Source: Apostichopus japonicus
Lineage: Eukaryota; Echinodermata; Holothuroidea; Aspidochirotida; Stichopodidae
NCBI RefSeq assembly: GCF_037975245.1
Contig: NC_092569.1
Span: 23,756,168-23,820,167 of the forward strand
Direction of reading: 5' to 3'
DNA: 64,000 bases
In this document: positions 45,402-56,024 of the stretch, piece after piece
Position numbering within the stretch: position 1 is the stretch's first letter
Layout: each line of letters begins with the position of its first letter
Made by a program: the position numbers and the translations under genes
The notes under the pieces: model-generated
The model's input: the letters and a program-made list of their open reading frames with translations, nothing else
Told to the model about the DNA's origin: nothing
Database searches by the model: none

Positions 45402-48400
45402 ATGAAGTCGATTTTGCTTCATTGTCATTGCAATGTTACCATTCTGTTCCTTTTGTTGAATATAATCTCGTTCGGTGGATGCATGGTCAACGAAACGATT
45501 TGCCTACAGCGGTGGGACTGCAAATGGCGAACTGATTTTCAATATAACCACACGGAGGGGCAATGTTCATACCTTCTACCCGGATATTACCCTATAGACG
45601 GCCCCTCTTCTTTAGCCCCGGAAGGAAGCAGATGTAATTTAAATGTCGATTGCAAAAGGGGAGACGTTAACTCCACTGAGATGTTTGAATGTACACAGCT
45701 CCTTACTTCACAGTCGCTTGTGGAATCTCTGCGTCTTTACCGTTGTAACAATTTGGAACTTAAAAATGGAGATCTCGAGTTTTTAACTTCTATGATAGAA
45801 TTTAATATATCATACGCTGTCATAAAGGAGATGCAAGATGAAGTATTTTACAAAACAACCAACCTTGTTACCGTAGACGTCTATCAGGACTACGAAGCAG
45901 GAGTTAGCATATCGGAATATCCCCGGGCATTTATAGGTCCTGTGCCTCAAAGCACGAGCGAAACTAGCAACACTTTCCTGCCAAATTTGAGACATTTGAT
46001 ACTTTCTAGCTTTAATTTTTCAACGGGGATTCCAGAGAATGCTTTTCAACACCTTGGTGCTTTGCAAACTTTAGAATTTGAGTTTGTTACCCTCCAAAAC
46101 AGCGATTTTCAAAGTATGCAAAATTTGACAGAACTTGCACACCTTAAAATTTACGACAGTCAAAACATAGACTCGCTGCCACCACGTATCTCGACTTTTA
46201 TGCCGAATCTCCAACATTTTGAAATCTCTATGACTAATATTTCTAATATAACTGTTCAACAGTTAGAATCATTCCATAAGCTGGAAATACTCATATTGGA
46301 CGATAACTTGCTTGTAGATATAGACTTGTTGGCATTTCAACATTTGACAAATCTGAGGAGTCTATCTTTAGCTGGAAACCGACAACTACAGATAATTCCT
46401 TTCTTTGACAGACTAACCCAACTTGAAAAACTTGATATCAGCAACTGTGCAGTATCTAATCTTTCCCTTGAAGTATTTTCAAATCTCGACAATTTAAAAC
46501 ATTTGAGTTTAAAGAAGAACAAACTAAAGCAAATTCCACCCCTTTTCACGAATTTTCCAAGTATAACCGGAACTATTACATTAAAAAATGTTGAAATCGT
46601 TGATTTATCAGACAATGAGATCAGCAGCATTATGACGTACACATTCAGTAACTTAGAAAATCTGAAATCTATAAATTTGTATAAAAATTACATTACGGAA
46701 GTCCATTATAGGACATTTTATAATTTAAAATCACTCGAAAAAGTGTCTCTGGAATTCAATGCCATTCAAAATATTCACAGAGAAGCATTTTACGGAATAA
46801 GTACCTTGAAATACTTGAATTTAGAGGGTAATATGTTAAGAAATTTCCCAAAGCTTTCCAATGTTAATTGGGAGGTTGACCTTCATCATAACCTTTCACG
46901 AGATCCCTTTTCAACGGACATACGGATTAATCCACTCCAATGTAACTGTGACATGTTTAGGGATGTGTTTACTCGTGTTGGTCGAGACATATGGCAATTG
47001 CAATATTACTACGATATTATCTGGCCTGGCAATTACTTTTTGACAAACCAACTTTTCGTTCAAGCGAAATTTCTCGAATGCCAGACAGAACTATACGGCA
47101 AGAATAAAATAGACCTAATGCTACATGATCCAGAGAGGTGGTTCTCCCATGTTTCGTCAATTGATTTATGTCCCCATACTTGCCGGTGCCTCCGCCAGTG
47201 TTCAAACGGGCATTTCTATGCTGTTTGCCGGCATGCTAATCTGACTTCAATACCAAACGGATTAGGCTCGTGGGTCAATACTCTCTCTCTTGAAGGAAAT
47301 ATGATTACCCAATTAGATTCGACATCATTTTCCAACATGCCTGACCTTACCAACGTTGATTTGGGAGACAATCGAATTTCTTCCATAGAGGACGGTACCT
47401 TTTATAACTTGCATAGTTTACGCGAATTATCTCTTCGTGGTAATAACCTTACTGTGATTCGTTCCAATACGTTCAACATCTCCTCGTCTCAGTTGAAATA
47501 CCTTGATATATCGTCAAACAATATTGCTGAGATCGATCGTGACAGTTTTCTAAGCGTTTCTTCTTTGGAAGTTTTAAAACTTGACCATAACAAATTAGAG
47601 ACAATTTCTCAAGGAGTCTTTGATAATCTACACAATTTATCGATGTTAACGATTAGCGACAACCCATTCAACTGCACTTGTGAGTTGCTGTATTTAACAG
47701 ATTGGTATGTTAAAGTAGCGTTTGTTCCCGAAAGGAGTTTCTCTAGCGATATCGCAGAAATAGGATGTGCTCCATTTTTGAACGAAACTGAACTTTACGA
47801 TTGGATGCAACAGCAAACGGTGACATGTAACCCGGTGATTCCCCCTTCTGACAGACCGAAACCAAGCTCGGTTATAGTTGTTCTTGTTGGGGTTTGTGCT
47901 GCTGCAATTACTTCACTTGTTTTAGGTTTCATCTACAAGTTTCGGTTGGAAATATTAGTCCTCATATACACAAAGACAGGTGTGAAAATATTTGACAGAA
48001 ATGATAGTAACGGGGAAGAAGAGAAAACATTTGACGCTTTTATATCTTTCAGTAGCATGGATAGGCAGTTTGTTCTAGAAGAATTCATCCCGAGACTGGA
48101 AAGTGAAGAAAACAAACGAAAACTTTGTATTCATCATAGAGATTTCGTCGTAGGTGAATGTATCGCAACCAATATTATTAATGCTATAGAGAATAGTAAC
48201 AAGATTTTAATACTGTGTTCTAAAAATTACTTGGAGAGTGAGTGGTGTTCTTATGAGTTTAAGACATCACACCATCAGGCATTGAGTGATCGCAGTCGTA
48301 GAGTTGTTCTCATCATGATGGAAGATGTCAAGAAATCAACATTGGATAAGGAAATCAAAGCTTACATTTCAACTAATACTTATTTAGAAAAGAAAGATCC

Positions 48401-48509
48401 ATTATTTTGGTCAAAATTACTATATTCTGTGCCAGCAGCTAAGCGTGGCAATATCGACACATTGAAAGAAACGAATGCAAACAATGTCTCTTCTGAAACA
48501 TGTGTTTAG
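45402..48509 (+). CDS. Toll-like receptor with two cysteine clusters (mccTLR / P-type), single exon
   Basis: 1035 residues. Signal peptide about 1-27; N-terminal Cys-rich region; LRRs about 195-500; first LRRCT 512-590 (NPLQCNCDMF); LRRNT 590-620 (CPHTCRCLRQC); LRRs 624-750; second LRRCT 753-810 (NPFNCTCELL); transmembrane helix about 823-846; TIR about 875-1015. TIR box 1 is FDAFISFS, box 2 RDFVVGECI, box 3 FW at 1002-1003. TLRs sense microbial ligands outside the cell and signal through TIR adaptors. The LRRCT-LRRNT module in mid-ectodomain is the protostome-like (Drosophila Toll-like) layout, known also in some deuterostomes. The box 2 Pro of many TLRs is Val917 here. The frame is intact with many N-glycosylation sequons. 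A TATA-like ATATATAAAT at 45372 is too close to the ATG to assign. Confidence 0.95.
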   Translation: MKSILLHCHCNVTILFLLLNIISFGGCMVNETICLQRWDCKWRTDFQYNHTEGQCSYLLPGYYPIDGPSSLAPEGSRCNLNVDCKRGDVNSTEMFECTQLLTSQSLVESLRLYRCNNLELKNGDLEFLTSMIEFNISYAVIKEMQDEVFYKTTNLVTVDVYQDYEAGVSISEYPRAFIGPVPQSTSETSNTFLPNLRHLILSSFNFSTGIPENAFQHLGALQTLEFEFVTLQNSDFQSMQNLTELAHLKIYDSQNIDSLPPRISTFMPNLQHFEISMTNISNITVQQLESFHKLEILILDDNLLVDIDLLAFQHLTNLRSLSLAGNRQLQIIPFFDRLTQLEKLDISNCAVSNLSLEVFSNLDNLKHLSLKKNKLKQIPPLFTNFPSITGTITLKNVEIVDLSDNEISSIMTYTFSNLENLKSINLYKNYITEVHYRTFYNLKSLEKVSLEFNAIQNIHREAFYGISTLKYLNLEGNMLRNFPKLSNVNWEVDLHHNLSRDPFSTDIRINPLQCNCDMFRDVFTRVGRDIWQLQYYYDIIWPGNYFLTNQLFVQAKFLECQTELYGKNKIDLMLHDPERWFSHVSSIDLCPHTCRCLRQCSNGHFYAVCRHANLTSIPNGLGSWVNTLSLEGNMITQLDSTSFSNMPDLTNVDLGDNRISSIEDGTFYNLHSLRELSLRGNNLTVIRSNTFNISSSQLKYLDISSNNIAEIDRDSFLSVSSLEVLKLDHNKLETISQGVFDNLHNLSMLTISDNPFNCTCELLYLTDWYVKVAFVPERSFSSDIAEIGCAPFLNETELYDWMQQQTVTCNPVIPPSDRPKPSSVIVVLVGVCAAAITSLVLGFIYKFRLEILVLIYTKTGVKIFDRNDSNGEEEKTFDAFISFSSMDRQFVLEEFIPRLESEENKRKLCIHHRDFVVGECIATNIINAIENSNKILILCSKNYLESEWCSYEFKTSHHQALSDRSRRVVLIMMEDVKKSTLDKEIKAYISTNTYLEKKDPLFWSKLLYSVPAAKRGNIDTLKETNANNVSSETCV

Positions 48510-48579
48510 ACCGATTATTGAGTATTTATCCCATTCAGATATGATATGAGAAGTGGGAAGAAAATGTCACCCATTATAA

Positions 48580-48656
48580 GGGCTGGGTGGCTCAGTTGGT
48601 AAACCGTAGGGCTTATAAACCAGCCTAGGTCACTGGTTCAAATCCGATTCTAGCTT
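48580..48656 (+). tRNA. tRNA-like sequence (pseudogene or SINE head)
   Basis: Box A GTGGCTCAGTTGGTAAACC and box B GGTTCAAATCC. The anticodon-loop position reads CTTATAA (anticodon TAT). Acceptor, anticodon and T stems are mismatched, so it is not a functional tRNA. It is followed at once by the hairpin repeat. Confidence 0.4.
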
Positions 48657-48678
48657 CAACTATATCTGCTCATTTTAG

Positions 48679-48983
48679 CCGGTTCACACAGAGATTACAG
48701 TAACTACTGTAAATCTTAAAGTTTTGAACCAACGTTAACACTGGATTATGCTGACAAATCTGATAAATCTGTAGCTTGTGCTACTAGGTTTACTATAAGA
48801 ACTGAAAATATGTGTAATCCCAACGAATCCCAACAACTGGATTTGTTGGAATTACACATATCCTCAGTTCTTACTGTTATCCTAATAGCACATGCTACCG
48901 ATTCATAGCACGATCCTGTCTTTACTTTGGTACAGAACTTAAAGATTTTTAGTAGTTACTGTGTTCTCTGTGTGTACCAGGTC
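48679..48983. repeat. 305-bp imperfect palindrome (hairpin) downstream of the TLR
   Basis: Arms of ~150 bp: ACACAGAGATTACAGTAACT at the left pairs with AGTTACTGTGTTCTCTGTGT at the right, and AGAACTGAAAATATGTGTAA pairs with TTACACATATCCTCAGTTCT near the centre at about 48830. MITE-like; no ORF. Confidence 0.75.
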
Positions 48984-49298
48984 CCCATTTCCATTGTATT
49001 ATCCGTTGTTAATTCACTTGACATGTGTATAAAAATAGAAATATTCATGGAATGTAGATTGAATTTAGTTATAGTCTAACCACCATCGTGTATGGTGTTT
49101 CAGCTTTGCGTTCTCATTTGACAAAACATAAAGGACTTATTAATGGCAGCAGGTTTCAGATTTCTTCCTTGTCAACCAAAGCTGGATATGAATCAGATAC
49201 AATATTTATGATAGGAATTTTAAACAATGGGAAGTGACGTAAAATTTAGAGAAACTGATTCGTTATCACATTTGTGGTAAGGAACCATATACGGCGCA

Positions 49299-49419
49299 AT
49301 GTACATTTTAAAGTACTTTATCTGTTTATTATCGTTTTGTCTGCAATTTTGTCTAAACTTATCGAGTAGTGCTCAGAATGTTAAAGATAAGATATTCTAT
49401 CACATTCCAACAAATGAAG
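49299..49419 (+). CDS. Possible signal-peptide first exon of an unidentified gene
   Basis: ATG at 49299 begins MYILKYFICLLSFCLQFCLN, a strongly hydrophobic start, then SSSAQNVKDKIFYHIPTNE, and a GT donor (GAAG then GTAAAT) at 49420 leaving phase 1. Phase 1 is also used by the FReD-family linker exons here. No downstream plus-strand exon was recognised, so the gene's identity is open. TATAAAA-like sequence lies about 270 bp upstream. Confidence 0.4.
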
Positions 49420-49507
49420 GTAAATCAAATTTTCAATAATTGTTCATGGACATTTCGTAGCTCCGACACGTTATTCATACCTAATCTTATAATCTATATG
49501 ATATTAT

Positions 49508-49540
49508 TATTATAATTATATATATATATATATATAGCCT
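49508..49540. repeat. Short (TA)n microsatellite
   Basis: About 12 TA dinucleotides after an ATTATTATTA run. Confidence 0.7.
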
Positions 49541-49927
49541 GATATGTCGAAATATAATATTTTAGTAAATATAAACTTTAGTAAATATGAATATACATAT
49601 TTGTACGTTAACAGTGTACAAACCTTTCGTAAGTGGTATCGTGTCAAACAGTTTTCTGTTCATTCTCGGCTTTGATTGGTAAATTATTTAGTAGTCCTAG
49701 CCTAAGTCTAAATTAAAGGAGATTGGCAAACCATAACAGATTGTTTCAAAATCTAGTCGCTACGGATCAAATCCGTATCGTTTATCTCGATTTTAACAGC
49801 TAACCACATGTACATAATTCATGAAATTTACCATAAGATCCTGACCATCTTCCCACTGTAAAAAAAAAAACGCACTCTCAGGTTGAGCTGTAAGGTAGAT
49901 CCAATTCATTTTTACGAACCATGTAAG

Positions 49928-50372
49928 CAGTGGCGTAGCTAGAGTGCGGGTAGGGGTAGGGTGGGGATGGGGTCGTCTATAGCAATATTCAGGGACGAAA
50001 CGGGTACGCCTAAAAAGTTGCACATGCACAAAAAGCATATACACTGGCAACTGTAGTTAAACTAATGGAAATGATAGTAACATTTTGCATCTATATTTTG
50101 CATTTTGGCAAAAATTATGATATGGGAGAGTTCTTTTCATCTTCTTAGAACGAGCCCCAACAGGAACGTCGGCAAAGTTGCATACCCATCCACCCCCCCC
50201 TCACCTTGCCCCTCTAAATTCCAACCTGAAACAAAGGGTAGAACCTATAATGGTGTCATAAAAATAACATATCAATGTAAGTGCTAATTAATTCTTAATT
50301 TCTCTAACTCTTTAAAAGGGGACACATATTTTGCTTTGCCCCCTCACACCATGAAGACTGTCTACGCACCTG
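49928..50372. mobile_element. hAT-like MITE with imperfect terminal inverted repeats
   Basis: Left end CAGTGGCGTAGCTAG; right end CTGTCTACGCACCTG (reverse complement CAGGTGCGTAGACAG). Flanked by CATGTAAG and AGTGTAAG, an 8-bp duplication with two mismatches, as expected for old hAT insertions. No ORF. Confidence 0.55.
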
Positions 50373-50384
50373 AGTGTAAGCTAT

Positions 50385-53300
50385 ATTCACGAGGAGATTG
50401 ATATACTCCAACTAGACATTTAATCTGGTCAAATTGGCTTTCTCCCTTTATGGACTGGTTGTGGTTTAATCGAATCACAGAAATTTATGTTCACGACGCA
50501 TGTATTTTAATTTCATATTAAGTTTCATTTTAATTTATCAATCATGGATCTTTCTTTCACTTGTGAACGACATATAGTGCCAAAGGAATATTATAATTCA
50601 AACATACTATGCAACTGCTTTAACATGTCATACCATGTGTTATATACAAAAGAAGAAAACCTATATTATTAAACATACATTTTCTTCCTTCACTATCTTG
50701 AAGTGTAGGGTATGATTGGCCATTGTACATCATTTACCACAGTTACCTCTTTTAAATGTGGTTCCTACTGTTTCACCAACACATATCTTAGCTAAATGTT
50801 TACTACGTTGTCTAAAGTGTTATATTATTACAACATTAACAAATGGGGAGTTTGAGTCGCGGGTGATGGGGGGTGGCTGGGGTTTGAAGTTGCTTAGGCT
50901 TTGTTGTGGTTTAGATTTTCTTGAAACATTACGTTGCAGTTGAATAATTCAAAATGGTGTCTAGATAAAAGAGATGGCGTCAGACGCAGAAACTAACCTA
51001 TTCCCAACCGTTCAATCCATCGGCCCCCTCTGCCACCCCCACCCCCTTGTTCATCCACAAATGGTATACCATCGATATTAGCATTCTACATATTTCAATG
51101 TTGTCAGAACTACAAACAGAAATACGTATCTACTTTTAACACTGTGATGACGCTTTAGGAGTGAAGTGACCGTTACCAAAGGGGGTTTTATGCCAGATAC
51201 TCTGTAGTATAATAGAGCGATACAATTCAGTCTATAAGTAGACCTAAATTTGTAAGAATTGACTCAGAGGCAAGCACCGAATTCATCTCTCGAACTAGAG
51301 ATAGTTTTGTTAGTGTATTGTGAGTGTATTGTAACTTGCCAGGAATTAAGTAGTCTAATGTCACGGTGCGTAACTATTGCAATGTGTTTCTGTATGGAGC
51401 ACACCAATTCCTTACTTCTGTCGGCGTGAAAAGTGTTGAGGGTTTGAGAGGATGTGTCACGGCATGTTAAGTATCCGCTGGTAAATATAGACCTGACATA
51501 AACACTTATCTATTGGTGAGTAACTGAACAGGAAACTCTCGCGGAAGAAGGTCTACATGTCTTCCTACACCGCAAAGGTAATTGAGTAAGATAATGAACA
51601 TTACAGAACTGAGACACGACGTCTGTCACGTATGATATATGTCCAGATAGGATACCGCTGTTTCTATACTCGCAAAACGACTCGCATACATTTCTTGTAA
51701 TCGTCATGTGCTGGGCTTGAAATTTATTCCCGTTCAGAGTTGTTGACTCAATGTATGATAATGGATAATGAATTGACAGCACCTCATATCAGCAATGAGA
51801 GGGCGAATATCCTTCATAAATGAACCACAAGGTACCGGTAATTTTTAAACTTGCAATAGCCAACCACCCTATTTTAACGTTTTCAATGGAATACCTTCAT
51901 TTCCCGTGTTATATATAAGTTATAGCTTAATGTACGATAGATCTCCCCGAGAGGGCCAACCAATTAATTTCTACAGGTTTGGAATGGGTTAAAATACTTT
52001 ATTAATAGGAATGCATTGGATACCGTGTTCGACGTGGGTAAACTTGTACGACCGATGTATAATTATACTAAACGTATACTTCAAATGTCCGGTAGAAATA
52101 CTACAAGATTACATGTTCAATGCATACTATGGGACGTACACATTTTCGCCTGGATTATTTAAGAAACGAGAATAAAAAACAAATCGTGTGGTTCTACTCC
52201 CTTTCCAAGTGATTCGCTAAACTCACATGACGTAACATCATCAGGATTGTACGAGCTCATTCTCAATTTAAGGGGTGGGGGGTGGGTGGGGTGGTTGGCT
52301 TTGTGAATTGATTAAATTGTTTGGGTTTCGTACCGACGCTCTTTCTTGGGTAACTTTTCATAAAAGATAGTATCATATACAGTTTACAACATAGGCTACC
52401 CCTAGTAACTTCGATATGTTATTACCTGTCAATTATACATTTTAATTGTGGTAATGGAAAAGTTTGCATACTATTACCTTTTCAACTGTGTGGATAGATC
52501 CAATCGCTTCGAATATATTTGTAGATATATATTATGCGTGACTATCTGGACAAAACGTCTACGTACCGTAAAAAAAAGTACTTATCCAGGTACCGCACTC
52601 AGCTCCTCCCGATTCAGAAAATAGTGTTTTGACACTAAACAGTATAGCTATAAACAACATAAGTTTGATCAAGTATATAAATCAGCAATGGAAATAGGAA
52701 GCGTGAGTCGCACGTGGTCAATCCTTATGTTTTTTTTTATGTTTTCTTATGCGATGCTTTATTGGTACCGTTCCGTTATATTGTAATATATTACTGTAGG
52801 TATTTTCCAGGTGCACCCCCACTCCCCCCCCCCTCCTCTCCCCCGCAAGCCCATGTAACCGTTAACGAATTCTGGTTGCCTTATCGTAAGTTAAAGTAAT
52901 AATACTCGACAGCAATGACGACCTTATCTGCTTGCTTGTTTCCATGATAAAGTGGTTGTCAAGTGTGTAATATGTAGTTTATGAACTCAAGCCGTCTACA
53001 AACATTTGATATAGTTTTATTGTCCATTTGACAAGGTTTATGAACTTCCTTAGTTTTATAGTACTATAGAAATGTCAGCATTAATAATCATTAACAGTCT
53101 CCCATCAAACGTACAGGGCATATAATGAATGATAAGTTAAATTAAATTAAATGGAAAATTATTATAATAGATGTCTGTGTATGACATACACAATTATATT
53201 TATTTAATGCCATGACGTCATTCAAGTGATCTTGAGGCACAGCCATGTTTACTTACACTATTAAAAAGAAGAATATTTTTCTTTATCAAAATTTCCAGTG

Positions 53301-54700
53301 GACGCAGATTTGACCTAGGGCTGTACCGCTCTGAATGCCTCACCCATGCACAATCCATTACAATCTAAAACAGAGTGAATTAAATTCATAATGACAATAA
53401 CTTTTATCGTAAACTATCATGTTATACACGCCCGACAGCTGCTTGTTAATTGAAAAATTCATAGTATATATTAACAAGTTTTGACATTGTAGTTTCGCAC
53501 ATATCTTTCTGGCCTCAGATTTGTAGACGTTACTCCAATTAAACTTCAAGTTTTGTATAATTATTCTATTATTGTATATCCAAGGAATATGAATTATGTT
53601 ATTAGCAAGTGGCTGATTTATTAAGAAAAATGCTAAGAAAATAACATGTCTACCAAAAGTTGCATTCTCTTGAAGGGCTTTGTGCTGTGCCCCTATATGA
53701 TATTGTGGGTTAATATTCTGTCTGCCAATGGGTGTTCCGAGTACCTTGTGATATATGTGTGATTGCGTCCCTGTTCGTTAGTCTGTATCTGTGACAGTCA
53801 TGAAGTGTATACGTCGCCTTCTTGACAGCATAGTTTTACAGCTTTCTATCGGCCACTTGCAGTGCTTATATACTGTGAACTCTTCAAGGGAGGAATGACC
53901 CTTTAAACATCTGAAGCACATCAATGAAATTGGCTGAACCACTTATTCTAAGAAATCGTTTCATCAGGTACAACACAACATTCACCAGAAATACAAAAGA
54001 ACTTAAAAAAAGAACTATAGAAACATTACTAGCACTCATTTCTCTTTGTGTCTTAGAATATGGCGTATGAAAATTAAAATTATGACTAAAGATATAACCT
54101 TGCAGCGATAGCATACCACATTAATGGACTACACATCTGCACAAAAGGTTAACCTTTTCCTTAAGGTAATGCATAAAACTAAGTTTTGTAGCAACTGTGG
54201 TGGTACGTGTTCAGACATTATCGTTATCTTCTTTTGATTTGAAGTTCAAATGGTGTGAAATATAAGAATTGGAGATATAAAGAACTTTAGAAAATGAATG
54301 ATTAAAAATGGAGAGTGCCAGAGATTACTCGCCGGGGAAGGTTGTTAGAGTGAGTGCTTGATAGGGATCCAACCCGACATCATGTCAATTGAACCACCAA
54401 AGCGCGATATGGAAGATGATGATATAAACGAAACCCATCATAGCTAACACACGTCACGTGTTTGTTATATACCTGTAGGCCTATAGGCTTATTCTTGTTG
54501 TAGTATCAACTGTATTTTGCGTAGTCTCGTTCAAGACCTTATTCAACTTACGTAAAGCAAGGCATATACGCTGGTGCTGTTAAAGTTAGTCCTGCGCCCT
54601 CACATCTTCTGAAGTTAATACTGAGGGAAACTGGTAGTATCTGGTAGTATATTCCATTCCTCGGCACCTGATACTCATGGCTTTAGTACATTAACTACTG
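50385..54700. other. No gene recognised
   Basis: AT-rich with occasional G/C runs (52270-52300, 52826-52840). The minus ORF at 53884-54114 has a hydrophobic stretch but no domain. Confidence 0.4.
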
Positions 54701-54710
54701 GTGCCACCTG

Positions 54711-56020
54711 TAACACGTGTTACCGTGTTACGAACAAACAAAAGGAAAACTTACTGATACACTGTTGTGGGACATGGACAGTTGTTGCTGTTTAGTCCTT
54801 TCTTCGTTCTCGGCATGACAAATTGGAGTAATTTAAAGAGAGATGTGAACTGGAATCAAGCGGTACGGTACCTCATTTACTTCATCCCGTAGGCCTTTTC
54901 ATCTTATTAGACTCCATGTCTAGTCACGCAGTTCTTTGTCTTACATGGGAACAAGTAAACCGTTTTGCAGTCGTTACTGTGCCACCTATATCACATGTTA
55001 CCATCGAGTTTAATAAATCTGGAGGATTCATGTCAATTGGGCGCGCGTACCATGCATGGAGGGTCATGTGATGTGTTCCAGTGTGGTACCAAACTGATAT
55101 TTCTCTGTAGCAGTTCGAGAATAGTGTTAGTGACTTCGTGAAAGATTTGCACCAAGACGGATCGGACATGGGAACTAACGGCGTAAGAAGGTACTGGTAC
55201 TTCAGGCCTACGAAATAGTGCTAATATGCTAACGTTAGACATGCTGGCACAGAACAAGTACAGATACATTGGGCTTGCAGCGGGAAATGTCGATGTCTGA
55301 ATTGTATTTCAAGAACGATTTTTTGTCGAAAAGGATTGTTGAACTGGACGGTGTCTTATATCATTTTAAGTGTGTTTACTAGCTAACTGTGCAGAAGTTA
55401 AGAGAAAGTGTTCTCTGTAGACCTGACTTAACACATGCAGATAGTGCCTACTGCCTAACAGTAACATAGCCTATGTTTAGTCTGGTATCGGGCAAGTTAA
55501 TTACAGTTAATGCAGACATCTCTACAGTAACTAGCTTAACGTACATTTTCGTGTTGAAATGATTCTGTATTCATCAAGCACTGCGTGTGAACCAAATCAG
55601 TAGTTCCACGGTTGTCAAGGGTGAGCGTTTGGTGCTGTTGGAAATGTTTAGTTCAGTCCTACCACGGAATTCTCCATTGAACAGAGCATAATGCTGCTCG
55701 ACGGGAATATAGCTATCACGTTAGGCTACAGGCACGGTTATTGCTAGGTAACGGGTGTCGTCTGCTGCTCTAAGCACGCATACACATTTACGTACTAGTT
55801 GGGTGAAATCATCATGCATAATGGGGAGAGTAATATATTAGTACCACCCTGGAACACATCACATGACCCTCCATGCATGGTACGCGCGTACGCGCATATT
55901 TACTGTGTGATAGTTCCTCCAGATTGATTAAACTCGTTGCATGTTACCGTGTTACGAACACAACGTAGTAATTACTGATGCACGGTTGTGGGACATGAAC
56001 TGTAGTTTGCTGTACCAGTT
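54711..56020. repeat. Rearranged repeats: direct and inverted copies
   Basis: GTTACCGTGTTACGAACA with a following TGTGGGACATG occurs at about 54719-54780 and again at 55942-56000 in the same orientation. Between them, 54990-55096 (with GCGCGTACCATGCATGGAGG) is inverted relative to 55840-55950. Confidence 0.6.
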
Positions 56021-56024
56021 ATGA

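Noticed and set aside
53884-54114. Minus ORF with a hydrophobic segment, possibly a GPCR fragment
   Set aside because: Only one membrane-like stretch, no family motif and no flanking exons.
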